Shown here piece after piece: positions 1 through 11,800 of a DNA stretch of 64,000 nt. The notes beneath the pieces were generated by a model, which had not been told where the DNA came from, made no database searches, and was given only the letters and a program-made list of their open reading frames with translations. Made by a program: the position numbers and the translations under genes. How positions within the stretch are numbered: the stretch's first letter is position 1; each line of letters opens with the position of its first letter. Where the stretch lies: positions 868,001-932,000 of the forward strand of contig NC_085854.1 in the NCBI RefSeq assembly GCF_020906515.1. Reading direction: 5' to 3'. The DNA comes from Vanrija pseudolonga (lineage: Eukaryota; Basidiomycota; Tremellomycetes; Trichosporonales; Trichosporonaceae).

Positions 1-783
1 CTCGGCCGCGCGCTTCGCGCTCGCCGAGTTGGTGTGCGCGCCCGCCAGGACCGGACGCGTGGACAGACCCGTCGTCGTCTGGACTGCTGGTGCGCCATCG
101 AGGCCAGCAGCAAATTCGGAGAGCAGGGCCGGCGCGCGGCGCTCCTTGCGCCCCTTGGTCGGCTCGTTGTACGGCATCGCGGCGACTCGTGGTGGGCGGT
201 ACACTCCGTCCTCCTCGTCGCCGTCTGCGGCCTTCTTCTTCTCGGGCTCGGCGCGGGGGGCGGCGACCATCGCGCTGGGGTTGGGGCGGAACGACAGAGG
301 GTCCTCCTCCACGTCCTCGGCGACGGCCTTGCCGCGGGCAGCGTCGGCCTCGGCGAGCCCGACGAGCTTCTTGATCTGGTACTCGAGCTTGGCCTCCATG
401 CCGCGGACCTTGTCCATGACCTCGTGACAGAGGGCGAGCTCGCCGGCGAGTTCGTCCTCAATGTTGTCCGTGTTACGGGCGCGGGAAGACGAGGCGAAAG
501 ATGAGCCGAGGGCGGTCGAGGCGGCAGCGTCGGGCGTGTACTCGCTCAACGACGAGAGCCGGATGCCGGCCATCACGACGAGGTGGTGCAGGCTCGCGAG
601 GAGCAGCTGCGGGCGGACGAGAAGCAGCGAGATGCCGGCCGAGAGGTCGAGCGACTCGTCGGCGGCCTTGGCCTTCTTCAGCAGCGGGGCGGACGACTTG
701 GCCGTCGCGTCGACCGCCGTCTGCAGCGTGTCGAGCAGGCGCAGAATGTCCCCGCTGGAGGGGATGTCGTTGTCCTCGCTCAT
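1..783 (-). CDS. LCP5: LCP5 / neuroguidin homologue (Sas10/Utp3/C1D family), C-terminus cut by window edge
   Basis: The first 261 codons are present without an intron; the rest lies beyond base 1. Lcp5 is a nucleolar component of the SSU processome needed for 18S rRNA maturation. Residues about 10-90 form the helical Sas10/Utp3/C1D domain, with the hydrophobic run SLLLVRPQLLLASLHHL at 52-68. It is followed by GMEAKLEYQIKKL at about 128-140, the Lcp5/neuroguidin signature DPLSFRPNP at 161-169, and YRPPRVAAMPY near 200. The start is the ATG at 783, which directly follows a CTGAC branch site and a CCCAG acceptor, so a 5'UTR intron probably ends there. The gene is divergent from the carrier gene at 2061. 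Family assignment is firm; the C-terminal basic part cannot be judged. Confidence 0.9.
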   Translation of the reverse strand, partial: MSEDNDIPSSGDILRLLDTLQTAVDATAKSSAPLLKKAKAADESLDLSAGISLLLVRPQLLLASLHHLVVMAGIRLSSLSEYTPDAAASTALGSSFASSSRARNTDNIEDELAGELALCHEVMDKVRGMEAKLEYQIKKLVGLAEADAARGKAVAEDVEEDPLSFRPNPSAMVAAPRAEPEKKKAADGDEEDGVYRPPRVAAMPYNEPTKGRKERRAPALLSEFAAGLDGAPAVQTTTGLSTRPVLAGAHTNSASAKRAAE

Positions 784-998
784 CTGGGTTGTGCGTCAGC
801 GACGTACAGACAGACGCCGAAATCTACGACAACCACCACCGGCATATCCCCTCAGTCGCGAGTTTTCTAGGCTCGCTCCACGCTCCTAACGTGGAAAGGC
901 GTTGTAACTCTTACGGACAGTTCTTTGACTGCCTCAGTGCCCAGTGCGAAGGCATCATCGGGGGCCGGTGGGGGGGAGGGGGACGGGACGGTACTTAC
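784..998 (-). promoter_or_regulatory. Probable 5'UTR intron of LCP5
   Basis: On the minus strand a GTAAGT donor begins at 998. A CTGAC branch site and an ACCCAG acceptor end at 784, immediately before the LCP5 ATG. The upstream exon has no ATG in the stretch examined, so the intron would lie wholly in the leader. Confidence 0.55.
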
Positions 999-2060
999 GG
1001 TGTGCGTGTATGACAGTGACTGCAGGGGAGCTCGTGGAGGGCTCTACCGGCTGCGAGCTGTCACAGGTGCTTGAGAGGTGGTGAGTGTGGTTGAAAGGAA
1101 GTTGGTCGATGGATGCAACCCCCCCTGCAATGAGATTTCTCAGTCACGAGCCAGTGACTTCGCACCAAAAAAATGCATCCGCGGTGGAGGGCGGAGTCAA
1201 ATCCAGTGTGGCGGTCTCAGTTGGTCACAGAGCCATGTCCTCGAGGTTCAGACTCCATCCTACTCGGCCTGCAAGAGTCTGCATGCATCGTGGTGGGGTC
1301 AGTGTGGCGTATACTATGTATTCTTATCCTTTTTGGTGGTTAAACTGCTTGGTACGGTTGTTTGGCGGGTAAGATGAGGTTAACTCGCCGGTCCGCCTGA
1401 GTTTGTGGGTGGATCACGCACTTGGTCCCCGGCTGACGGCTTGCCTGAGCTAATAGGGAGGTGTCGCCGGCGTGTTTGGGGTTATGGGTCATTGGTCGTA
1501 CTTTCCGTGGCAAAATGATGGTCTTGGGCTTGGGTGTAAGCAGGGACGTGAACCGTTTGTTTAGAAGCACCGATAACTTCTCGTAAAGGTGCGATGGCAT
1601 TCGCTCTCCGTGTCAAAGGTGCCTCATCCACGATCTCTCCCAGGAACGAAAAACCGCGGCGCACGGCCCCGGCAACACACAAGCAGTGACCCCCAGATAA
1701 CCCGAGGTCACCCAACTTCAGTGACAAACGATAAAGTGGCAAGTCGAAACACCGCTCCGAGCCACACTAGCCACCAAACCACCCTCTGTACCCCACCAGC
1801 ACCGCCGGCCACCCCCCTACCCTTCCATTACCCTCGAACGACCCCCACATGGCCGTCTGACACGCCCTCGAGCCTAGCCAGAGCTACCCCCCACCGGCCG
1901 GGGTGACGCGCACCCACCCGCTCAATCCCGGCAAACCACGTGGCCCGGGGCCCCGACCCTGGCACCCCCATCGCGCCCAAGCTCAACTGTTGACGGCCGG
2001 CAACGTTCTCCTCCCAACGCTCATACCCCACACAGACGGACGGCAGAGCGCAATGCGCTC
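999..2060. other. Divergent intergenic region, LCP5 / carrier
   Basis: No convincing coding frame was seen. The region carries the presumed promoters of two divergent genes. A CACGTG E-box lies at 1937-1942, about 120 bases before the carrier start, inside a pyrimidine-rich leader. Confidence 0.5.
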
Positions 2061-3752
2061 ATGACGAGGACAGGTGATGCCGATTCGCGCGGCGCCAACG
2101 CCAGCGCCAGCGCCGGGCACACGGGCGCGGTCGGGCTCGAGCTCGCGGGGTTCACGGCGCACTTCCTCGGCCCTGCCGCGCCGGCGCTCACTGCTGCGCG
2201 GCGGGCTGGCCGCCGCGAGCGCGAGCGCGATCGCGAGCCAGTCACGCTCCCGCCGGCCGAGGTGCGCACCTCTGCCGGTGCGGCGTTCACGCGCTCCCTC
2301 CTGCTCTTCATGGGTGCGTGTGTCGCCCGACGTCGCAGCTGACGCCCGCCAGGTTTCCTCTTCCGCCGCCCGTCCAAGCTCTTCCGGCCGAACCGACGTA
2401 AGTCGCCAGTAAAGGAGAAGCGCTGACCCGCCCCCAGTCGATACATGGGCCGGCCTGCGCCAGCTCGCCGAGAGCGCAGACCAGAACCTCTCCCCCACGT
2501 TCGTGCGCAACATCTTGAAAACCAAGGGCGGGGTGGGTATTGCGCTCCTCAACAAGCTGACACCCACTAGCCGGCAATACTGGGGATCACGCTGCTGCCC
2601 CCGCTGATAGTCAACGCGACGCTCGGCTTCCTGCTCTTCTCGTCCCACTCGCTCCTCTCGCTATGGCTCGCGCGCCTGCCCTTCTTCCACCGCCGCGAGA
2701 TGGTAGTGGACGACACGTCCGTGTCCATCTTCCCCGACTTCTTCTCCCTCGACGACGGGGAGGACGGCCTCCCCGAGGCGCCAGAGGAGGAGATCACCCT
2801 CGAGACTATCATACGCGGCCCGCGTAATGTCCCGCGGCATCCGACGCTATGCTCTGCGCTCGCTGGTGCCGGCGCGGGCGTGATCCAAGGCCTGGCATTC
2901 ACACCGATCGAGAACGTCGTGAGGTGAGCTGGTTTTCGCGTCTGGAAAGCGCAGCTGACGCCGCAGGTTCCTCCAACAATCAACGACCTCCATCTCGAAC
3001 ATCATCGCCCGCTTCCTGCACATCCGCGGCCCGTCGCCCGAGGTCGCGGCCGCCCTCGGCCCGCAGCCAAAGAACCCGCTCGAGGCGTTCCGTAACCTCG
3101 TCGCCTCGAGCACGTGGGCCAAGGACCACTCGTGGTGGACGGGCTGGCGGTGGGCCATCGCCCGTGACGCGTACGTGCACCTCCACTGCCGCAAGCTGAC
3201 CGCCGCAGCGTCTCGTACTCGATCTTCTTCGCGACCTTTGACCTCACGCGCCGCGTCGCGCTGCGCGTCAAGGCCATCGTCACCGCCTCGGTGGAGAAGG
3301 AGCAGGGCATCATCGAGGTGGCCAAGAGCACGGCTGGACCAGACGCCCTCCCCGCCCGCCCGCCGTCCCAGACACCGACGAAGGCAAGGCTGGCGCAGGC
3401 CGTGACCATCGTCGCAGGTGGCGTGGCGGCCGCTTCCGCTGCCGAGCTCGCCGGGCGGCCGTTCCGCGCAGGACAGCGGTACTCTGGCCTCGCGGCAGCC
3501 GAACGTACCCGCCTCAACAAGGCAGGCAAGCCGATTCCGTGGCGCTACGAGCACCCCATCCGCTTCGCGTGGCAGAAACACGGGCTCCGCGCCTACTTCC
3601 ACCGCGAGGGCGTGCACGAGACGCCCAAGACGACGGCGGCGAGCGGGAACCGCTTCGTGAGGGCGCTCACGCGTGTCGGATGGCGCCTCGCCTCGGTCGG
3701 GCCGTGGGGGTTCGGCTTCCTTGTCTTTGCCTGGATCGGCGGCGAGGTGTAG
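2061..3752 (+). CDS. Divergent mitochondrial carrier-like (SLC25-type) protein
   Basis: Six exons (2061-2313, 2353-2397, 2438-2532, 2571-2923, 2967-3170, 3209-3752) give 497 aa. Mitochondrial carriers are inner-membrane exchangers with three repeats of two helices. One repeat is visible: LAGAGAGVIQGLAFTPIENV with VRFLQQ after it, then WTGWRWAIARDAVSYSIFF and ATFD, which match the carrier helix ends (GA..G..Q, P-x-E, and R-D-x-x-y-s-i-F-F-a-t-f). The third part, with EHPIRFAWQKHG, is weak. PIENVVR has one residue more than the usual P-x-[DE]-x-x-[KR]. Residues 1-85 are low complexity. The substrate cannot be predicted. The gene is convergent with APA2, 191 bases apart. It could be a non-transporting carrier relative of the outer membrane (Ugo1-like). 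Confidence 0.7.
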
Positions 3753-3943
3753 AGGGTAGAGACGGAAGTAGTAGACAAAACTAGACAGCACAAACGACGA
3801 CATGCATTGATCATCCCAAAGAGCGGCAGCACCCCGGTCCACCCATCACATACGGTGCTTGTGCGACTCGATAAAGTTGCGCGGCGGGTCATCACTAGCG
3901 GAGATTAGAGCGCTCCCCCGCGCCAGCGCAGTAGCAGCACCAC

Positions 3944-5330
3944 CTACAGGCCTTCCCAAGCTGCGCCGGCACCACCGTGCTGGTTCGCGTCCTGCTCGAT
4001 GGCCTGCTCGCCAAACTCGCGCGGCACGCCGCACTTGGCGAGGATGGAGATGAGGCCGCCCTGCTCGGCCTTGGCCGCGGCGTCGAGGGCCGCGTCGTGC
4101 GCCTCGGACGTGACGAGGAGCATGCCGGCGTAGCCGAGCGCGTTGAGGTCGAGCGTCTGCCCGTCGCCGAGGGGGAAGGCGGGCTGCGAGCGCGGGATGA
4201 GGTGGATCGCGTCGAGCGTCATCAGCAGGTTCCAGCCCTGGCTCCTGTCGCCTCCCGAGCGGCGGAGCGCGTCGAACGCCAGGTCGAGCGAGCGCATCAG
4301 CGCCGGAGCGAGGTTGTCAGCCAGCAGCGTCAGGTCGTCCTCGCTGAGCGGGTAGGGGACGCTGTGGGCGGCAGGCAGGGGGTGGAGGATGTGGATGTAG
4401 GGGAGGGTCGGGTGGATGACTGCGCGGTCTGGTGGGGGTGTCAGTTCGACCGATCCTTGGTCTGTCGTCCAGTCTCTCCCCTGCTCGTCAGTACCCACCC
4501 TGGCGCTCGAACGTGACCCCCCGCACCCAGTCGTCGAGGGGCACACCACCCTTGGCGTCGATGAACTGGACGTGCCGCCAGCGCTGGGACGCGCCGGCCC
4601 CCGGTCCGCCATTGTAGAAGGCCAGGAGGCGCTGGGACGGCGACGAGCGCGCCGCGGCCTGGAGGATCGAGTAGGTGCGCGCCAGCTGTCCGGGGGTCGG
4701 GGGGAGAGCCTGTGGCTGCTCCTCGGTCGGGACGAGGAGGAAGTGCTCCGGGAGCACGGCGAACTTGTTCAGCTTTGGGTGTGTCAGTGCAGTCAGTGTG
4801 ACGAGGAAGGGAGAGTGCACAGGCAGCACGGGTATGACGAGCCGAGCTGGTGGCCGGGGCTGTACGCCCGCTCGTCCTCGTCCTCGTCCTCGTCTGCCTA
4901 GCTCCCACGCCGCACTCACCAGCACAGCGGTCGTCTCCTCGCCGTCGACGCCGGCAAAGGCGCCAACATACAGACCGGGCACGTACGGCGGGCGGAAGGG
5001 GCTCGGCCTGTCGGCGCTGGTCTCGGCCGTGCGGACGCGCTTGGACTCGTGGGCGGGCTCTTCGGCGGGCGCGGCCGCCTTCTTCGCGCCGATGGCGGGG
5101 CAGATCGTGATGTTGAACTATGGGAGGGAGCGGGTGTCAGTGGGCGGGCGGAGAAGAGCAGGCGGAGGGGAAGGCCGAGGCGAGAGGACACTCACGGGGA
5201 ACTGGCCGGCAACGTTCCTGCTCGTGCTCGGGAAGAAGTACAGGTCGCCCGACTCCTTGGCGGCGGCGAAGGACGCCGGGAGGCGCGCGAGGATGTCGGC
5301 GGGCGACGCACGCTCGGTGGGCTGGGCCAT
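3944..5330 (-). CDS. APA2: Ap4A phosphorylase / ATP adenylyltransferase (Apa1/Apa2 type)
   Basis: Exons 5196-5330, 4920-5117, 4499-4772 and 3944-4428 give 363 aa; yeast Apa1/Apa2 are about 320-325 aa. The enzyme splits diadenosine tetraphosphate with phosphate into ADP and ATP. Recognisable parts are LYFFPS and FNITICPAI near the N-terminus, LNKFAVLPEHFLLVP at 112-126, FYNGGPGAGASQ at 163-174, the GAL-T/HIT-type active site at 172-181, and LLMTLDAIHLIPRS in the C-terminal domain. The active site reads SQRWRHVQF where family members have SQPHKHLQ: the first histidine is replaced by Trp176, while the second (His178, equivalent to the nucleophile) and Gln180 remain. The last intron joins in phase 1. 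It is tandem with BUD31. Confidence 0.88.
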
Positions 5331-5642
5331 GGTGGATAGAGGTGAGGAGAGGACGATTGGAAAGCAGAGCGAGATTCGAGGTGAGGGCGAGATTCGGGGA
5401 TGTCGTCGCGGGTGGAGGTGCGGCTGGCGGATGGCGTGCCTGAGCCAGTGCGACGAGAAGAAGCGTATGGACGAAGATGATGTGGCTATGACAGTGCCGG
5501 GTGGCATTAAAGAGGCGTGTGGAGAGAGAGGACACAAGAGTAGAGTGGAACTACAGCAGCTGGGGGGAATGCTAAAATACATGCATGATGCAATAATCGA
5601 CAGGCTATGAACGGACGGCGCGGCGCGGGCATGGCTTGGCAT
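5331..5642. other. APA2 promoter / BUD31 3' region
   Basis: This 312-base gap between two minus-strand genes has no frame with coding character and no recognised motif. Confidence 0.4.
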
Positions 5643-6612
5643 CTAGTCGCCCGACGCGCATCCTCGGCAGCCTGGGGTCCAGCGTCAGCCTTCATTCGGG
5701 GAAGAGCTGCAAGGAGCGGCACATGCAGCACAAGACCTAGACGCTTAACAGCGCCTACACCCCCACTCACCACAGTTGGGACACTCGACAATCGTGTTCT
5801 TCTTCAACGCGGCCTTGGGCACGCGGCAGATACACGTCGAGCCCTGGTAGTTCATGTCGCGGGTCTGGACGCAGCGGACGCAGCAGAGGCGCTCGTAGCC
5901 GTTCCTGCGGGGTGAGAATGGGTGCGGGGTAGCGGAAAGTTGACGAGGCAGTTGAAGATACGCGAGGTCACTGGTCAGCATGGCACACCTTGCCCCAGTT
6001 GTCGTCAACTCACTTCTTCCACTTTGCTATCAAGCTTGGAGCGTCAGCATGGGCCCAAGCAGCACAATACGCCACCTACTTGGCATCCGCGTAGCCCTGC
6101 TTCAGGAGCCAGTCGTACAGCTCGCGCGAGATGAGCTCGCGCTTGTAGTACAGATCGTAGATGTACCGCGAGCGTGCGTGCGAGATGCGCATGATTGGCC
6201 TGGGTTGGGGCAGTGGCGTGGGAAGTCCGAGGCGGAGCAGGGCGACGTTTGCGTAGTAGCGAGTAGCGGATCGAGTGTGGCGTGGCGAGAGGCAAGTGTC
6301 AGCGAGGTTCAAGGCCCGAGGCAGCAGCAGTCGCCAGCCGCAAACTCACCAAGTCGACTCGACCTTGCGCTTTCCCTCGTGCGAGTCGCTCTCAGCATCG
6401 CGCATCTTCTTGTCATAGTCCTCGAGGACATCCCTGGGCAGTCAGCACGCGAGCAAGGTGATGTCGGCGCGAGGCAGGAGGGCGTTGGTGAGCTGTGCGC
6501 ATCGGGTGCGGGCGACCCTCGTCTCCGCAGCCACGGCCACCACGGGCACGTACTGGATGTCCTCGTACCCCTCGGGTGGGGGCTTTGTCCTGCTCGTCCT
6601 AATCTTGGGCAT
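5643..6612 (-). CDS. BUD31: BUD31 / G10 pre-mRNA splicing factor
   Basis: Six exons (6554-6612, 6350-6433, 6080-6199, 6014-6034, 5771-5904, 5643-5671) give 148 aa, close to the 144 of human BUD31. The protein belongs to the spliceosome core around U5/U6 and the Prp19-related complex. It starts [20 protein letters not shown], continues with [20 protein letters not shown] and [20 protein letters not shown], and ends in the cysteine-rich zinc clusters: [18 protein letters not shown], then [14 protein letters not shown]. The last exon (29 bases) supplies the final CRGC, and one exon is only 21 bases, so the gene is easily mis-modelled. All splice phases agree. Identification is essentially certain. 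Confidence 0.97.
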
Positions 6613-7146
6613 TGTGCGTGGTGTGGATGGAGGTGGAAAGTTGGCCTTCCTCGTTGTGATTGTTACCAGAGATCGTTGTGGAGGCGCGGACCAGGGTTGA
6701 TAAGCCATGCGGGAATACGTGTCATTTTTAGTGTTTTTGTTTTTTGGGTTTGCCACCGCACGTGGGGGAGTAGGCGCTCGGCGGCGGCAGGGCGGCGGTG
6801 GGCGGTGTACATAGTGGGTCGCCGCCGCCCAGATCGTCGGACAAGCAGAAGGTAGCAGGAACGGGTCACAGCGCGCGAGCGAGCATGCACAAACCCATTC
6901 GACTGTGCGTCTGCTCCGTCTTTTTTGTTGTCTCTCTCACTCATCATCCCCTTTGGACAGCACCAACCTCATCGGCTCTAGGACCCCACCCCAACACACC
7001 GCGCAAATCCCTCAAAGCGACGCGCGCGTGTACCCTGTGGGACCCCGCCGCTGGCACGCACAAGAGGTGCAACGCCGCCGTTGTGATTCGGCCGACTCTC
7101 TGCGCATCACCGCCCACTTCTCCTCACGCCGCAGGCGACACGCAAA
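6613..7146. other. Divergent promoter region, BUD31 / unknown disordered protein
   Basis: No coding frame fits. The 534 bases should hold both promoters. A T-rich patch occurs near 6720-6755. No further motif was recognised. Confidence 0.4.
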
Positions 7147-8833
7147 ATGGGCAAGCCGACGCTCGCAGAGATTGACCGGCGCAACATGGCGCTGTTGGCC
7201 TCGTTGCAGTGAGTCGAGTACAGGCTGGCCGAGCGGGTCGCGTGCCGCCGCCCGCTGGGCGAGCTGCAGAAGACGCGAAGCACGGCAGCCGCTCACACAC
7301 ACACAGCAACCAGGCCCACCCGCCACAACGGTACAACTACCTCGACCTCAGGCTGCGTAGCATCCTCGGGGCGATCGACCCGGCCAACCCGTACCTCCAG
7401 TCTGCGTGGGAGCAGTTCGTGGCGGTAAGTGCCCCGGCCGGCTCACAGGACGCGCTGACGTCCAGGCGGTGGTGGAAGCCCGCGACCAGGCAGCCGAGGA
7501 AGCAGCCGAGGCGTCGAGCTCGAACGCCGCCGCAGCAGCAGAGGGGACGCGGACGGTCCGCCGACGCCGGCGAGGCGGTGTGTCCTCCTCGCGAACGGCA
7601 GCAGCGCCGTACGCCGACCGCCGACCGCGGGCATCTGACCTCGCCGAAACGGGGCCGCGCTCAGCCGATATTCTCTTCCGCCATCCCCGCTCGCGCCTTC
7701 CTTTCACCCCGCGCGTGGTGGAGACATTGTCCCGCTCGCGGTCGCCGAGCTTGCCCGAGGAGACGGCCTCGCCGTTCAGCCCACGCCCGGGCCATGTCTT
7801 CCGCCCAGCGCCAGACTCGTACGCTGAGATGTTTACTGGCGGCCGAGACGAGGCTGCCGCCGAGAGCTCGTCTGAGCCCGTGAGACCAAGAGCCGGCAAC
7901 GTGCCATACGACCTGCGCCAGATCTTCACTGCGGCCGGCACGCCAGCGTCCACGACCCGCCCAACGACTGTCGCGCCTGCCGACCTGCTTGGCCGCGACT
8001 CGAGCCGCGAGTATCGCTCGGCCCCGCCAGACGAGGAGGGGCACGCCGATTTACATTCCATGTTCGCGGACCTGACCGGTGTAACCGGCCCAGGGACGTA
8101 TGCCGAGGCCGTTAGGCGGAGTCTCTCGACTGCTCACCCGCTCCACGGACCCCTCCCTCCCCTCCCGGTTGCTGCAGAGTCTTCATGGGAGGTGTTGGAC
8201 TTCCAGTCGCGGTCTCCGCCCCTCTACCTCGATCCCATGGTCTCTCGCCGGCCAGCCGAGGTCGGCGGGCCTATCAGCCTCAACGAGGGTAGCAGAGCCT
8301 GGGCCGCAGAGTACGAGCGGTCGTCTGCCCGCGCATCGGCTGCCCATGCTGGCACGCGTCGTCGGCGTTCAGACGACTATGAGACGCGGACTAGCCAGAT
8401 GCCCCCGCCGACACTGCGGCGCACGCGGAGACGCATTGGCGAAGGGGACGATCGGCGCCGTGACTCGATCCGCGACTCGACGCGCGACACCCGCCGAGAC
8501 GGGATAGTGTTTCCAACCGCGTTCGAGGACTACTTGAGTTTGGTCACTGCCGATGACGAAAGCCGTCCCATCGAGGACATGAACCCAAACGGAGCGGCGG
8601 TTGCTCAGATGGCAGCGCTGGCTCAGCTGCAAGGAGCAGATGAGGCCACAGCGACAGAAGCGGCAACCGCACCTGCGCCGACTACGACCGACCCGACCGC
8701 GGCAACCGCCGGCGCCGCGACGAGCGTGGCGGCCTTACCAAACGCGACACAAGCGCCGCACACGACCCACTCTGGCAGTTCGGACCGCCCCATTGCTACG
8801 CTGCCTCGTCGGTTACGCCAACTCGCCGACTAG
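7147..8833 (+). CDS. Unknown protein, mostly disordered, with a short conserved-looking N-terminus
   Basis: Exons 7147-7208, 7307-7424 and 7466-8833 give 515 aa. I do not recognise the family. The first 60 residues look folded (MGKPTLAEIDRRNMALLASL, then RYNYLDLRLRSILGAIDPAN and YLQSAWEQFV). The remainder is low complexity: Ala/Glu-rich and Arg-rich stretches (RTVRRRRRGG), many Ser/Arg/Pro dipeptides, a D-S-I-R-D-S-T-R-D-T-R-R-D-type repeat near residue 390, and an Ala/Thr-rich tail. Short hydrophobic islands (YDLRQIFTAAG, ADLHSMFADL, FPTAFEDYLSLV) could be binding motifs. Introns are short with CTGAC branch sites, and phases agree, which supports a real gene. No signal peptide or membrane segment was seen. 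A regulatory or scaffold role is a guess. Confidence 0.7.
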
Positions 8834-11800
8834 AGTGGCACCATTATCCCGCGAACGGTAATTCCGTGGCGGCGGCGACATCTCGTCAGCCCAACCCAGC
8901 CAAAGCGAAGAGCGACGACACGTTACATGCCTCGCTGTCGTTGGGTCTCGCGCGTCCTCCCCGATCATTTTGATGGTCAACCATGTAGCCAGACTGGCGC
9001 GTCACATGTTTTATAGATGTATGTATTGTGCTAGCCCGTGTCGGGCACATTAAGCGTATTGGTGTCAGCCCTGAGGGGTAAGGTGGAACCAGAAGGATGG
9101 GACAGGACAACCAGGGTGGTTGTGCAAGGGTGGGCTTTCTGGCACGGTCCTTGTGCAGCATGTTCCAGCTGGGTTAGTGTAGTCGCCGAGTCGCTGGCGC
9201 AGGCGCTGGCGCTCGCCATGGCACTGGGCTCGCTGCTCGTGTGGACCCGATGGATGTGAAACGGCAGCTGGGAGTGGTAGGCGAGGTATAGTGGCAGTTA
9301 GCTGGGACGTTAGTGTGGAATGCGGTATGCTCCGCGTGTCGCGTGTGCAGCAGCAGCAGCCGCATCGTGTGATGCGAGCCCCCACGCGCGTGCGTGGGCG
9401 GGTCCATGACAGCGAGTCGCGTGCTGCGCTGCAAGCTGCACGAGCAATGCCACATCGTTCGCAGCGCAGCCAGTAACGGTGCGCGCTGACGCACGCACGC
9501 CGAGCCCGAGGCAGCGAGTAGCAGCCAGTTGCGGTCGGTCGTGGTCATCGTCAACATCGTCGGCGTCCACAGCGCAGCGCCGAGCCCACGGAACCCGGCC
9601 CGAGTCGCCACGGCACGAACGCGCCTCGTTGGCCCACCGGCTCGGCGCCGCCGCCACACTGCGCCATGCGGCACATTCGCGAATAACGAGTTGGCGGCGC
9701 GCTGGCGCCGCCGCGCGCCGCCAACATCAGCGCCTCGTTTGTCGCTGGCTCCCTCTTTCGCTCGCTTCGGCCACTGTCAGCCAGCCAGTGGCCGACGCGT
9801 TTGAAAATGCGGACATAGGGCCCAAAGGCGACGACCAGCCCTGCGCCCTGCGCCACTTGTCGTGCCGTGGCGCGCGTGGCGCCGAATCTCTCGACAGCGC
9901 CTTTTCCACGGGCCCTTTCTTCCATCAGGAGTCGTGGAAGGTCTGCTTGCTGCCCGGAGAAGACGGAGGGGTTGTACCCACCCCACCCCCGTTTAAGGAG
10001 AGGACGCACCCCGGCCCTACTAGGGCGCCACATGCATGTTTGCGCGTTACGTACGCACCAAGGCCGGGGTGCGCCTCTGTCTGTCTGTGGGTCCCGACAC
10101 GCGCACGCCGGGAGGGCGGCTAAAGCAGGCGAGCGGCTAGGCGAGGCGGGTGCTGGCTGCTGCAGCTGCTGCTGTGAGACGACGACGAGGAGCGCGACGA
10201 CCGACATGCGTGCGTGCGTGAACATTGTGCCATGCCAGCGTGTGTGCACGCCCATGCTGGCACGACGGCATGCACATGCCGCTTTTGGCTGACTGCAGGC
10301 CCGCAGAGCAAGGTGCAGCACGAAGGTACTGTTCGCGTCAGCGGGGTGGTGTGCCTCGGGTTTGCCGCTTCTGGCCTCCTCGGCCTGTCCGCGCTGCGGT
10401 GCCGCTGGCTGGGCCGATCGGCGTCCGCGTCGTCACCGACGAGACGAGACAGGCGAGACCGTAATCTCGTGAAATTTCAAGACGGATCTCTGAATTCCAA
10501 GCTGCCTGGCTGGGCGGCTGCCGGGCTTGGCCAATGACGACGACGACGACCATCCCGGCCGAAGTGCGCGCGTCGAGGCGAGGCGCGAGCCGTCGCTTGG
10601 GCCGGAAGAGGAAGCCGCACGCCCACGGAGGTGCTGCTCCTGCTGCTGCACGTAATGGGCAGGCGGTGCATGGCGCCATGCATGAGCTGCTGCTGAGCCG
10701 AGCTGCGCGGAGCGAGCGAGTAAGCAGCCAGCCAGCGCAGCGCCAAGTGGCAGTGGAACCGTTTGGTGGGCAAGTCTGCCGGTACGCGAACTGTCTCTGG
10801 CGCTGGCTGTGTCGCGCTGTATCTCCGCGCTCCGCTTTGTGCTAGCGCGTGGGCGGGCGGGCTTTGGGTTCGGTTGCGGACGCGTCCCGTCGGTGAGTGT
10901 GTGTGGTGCAGGCTCGCTCACTTGCCGGAATGAGATCCGGTCAGCATTGCTCCGACAGACAGCACGCAGCGCGGCGCAGCGCAGCACAGCACACCATGGG
11001 GTTGTCGCCTCCTCACTGTGAGCTGCTTTGCTGTGAGAGCACAGATTCGATTCGATTCGTCGTCACCGTCACCGCTGTCGTTGTCGTCGTCAGTCTGTCG
11101 CGCCGCCTGCCGTGTTGCGCGCGGTGGCGATTGAGGGGCAATAAGGGACACAAAGGGGGTGGCGTCAGGGTAACGTCAAAGGGACAATTCAGGGTGCACA
11201 CCCAATGAAATAAAAAAATGCGACCAAAAATCCTCCTCATGGCGCCTCATGGCGTCGACCGGCCGGCGTCCGTCACGTCGTCGTCGTCGGTCGGTCAGGC
11301 GGTCGGGCAGCGAGGCGAGGCGAGCACAGTAGTGGCAGCCAAGACAGACGAGACGAACGGCAGACGACGACGACGACGACGGCACGCGGAGGCGGCCCAA
11401 CGGCGCGCGGTTGGGTTGGTGCGCGCTGGGCCAAGAGAAACTAGCTTGCACAGCATGGGACTGCGCGGTGCCTTCTTTCGCGTGATGCCACATGCTGCTA
11501 CTGTTGCTGCTGTCTGGCATAGCTGGCATCTGGCGGCCGCACGGCGCGCGAGCCGGCGCGAGCCGCCTAGCACCGACCGGCCTTGTTCATTCCAAGCCAA
11601 AGTGGTCAGCAGGTGCTGCTGGTGGGTTGCTCGAGCAATTCAACTGTGGCTCTCGCTCTCTCTCTTGCTGTGTGCGTCCGTGCATGCTGCCTGTGTGCGT
11701 GGTGGGGCTCGGGCTCGCGCCGGCGACCGCAAAGAGTATGCGTCATGGCCCCCCCTCGGCGGCCAGCTGCCCCCAAAAACCGTGCCATCTCCGCCGCAGC

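Noticed and set aside
9551-10321. 256-codon minus-strand frame and overlapping plus-strand frames in the NRG1 upstream region
   Set aside because: Composition typical of random GC-rich DNA (many Arg, Ala, Cys), both strands equally open, no splice-supported extension.
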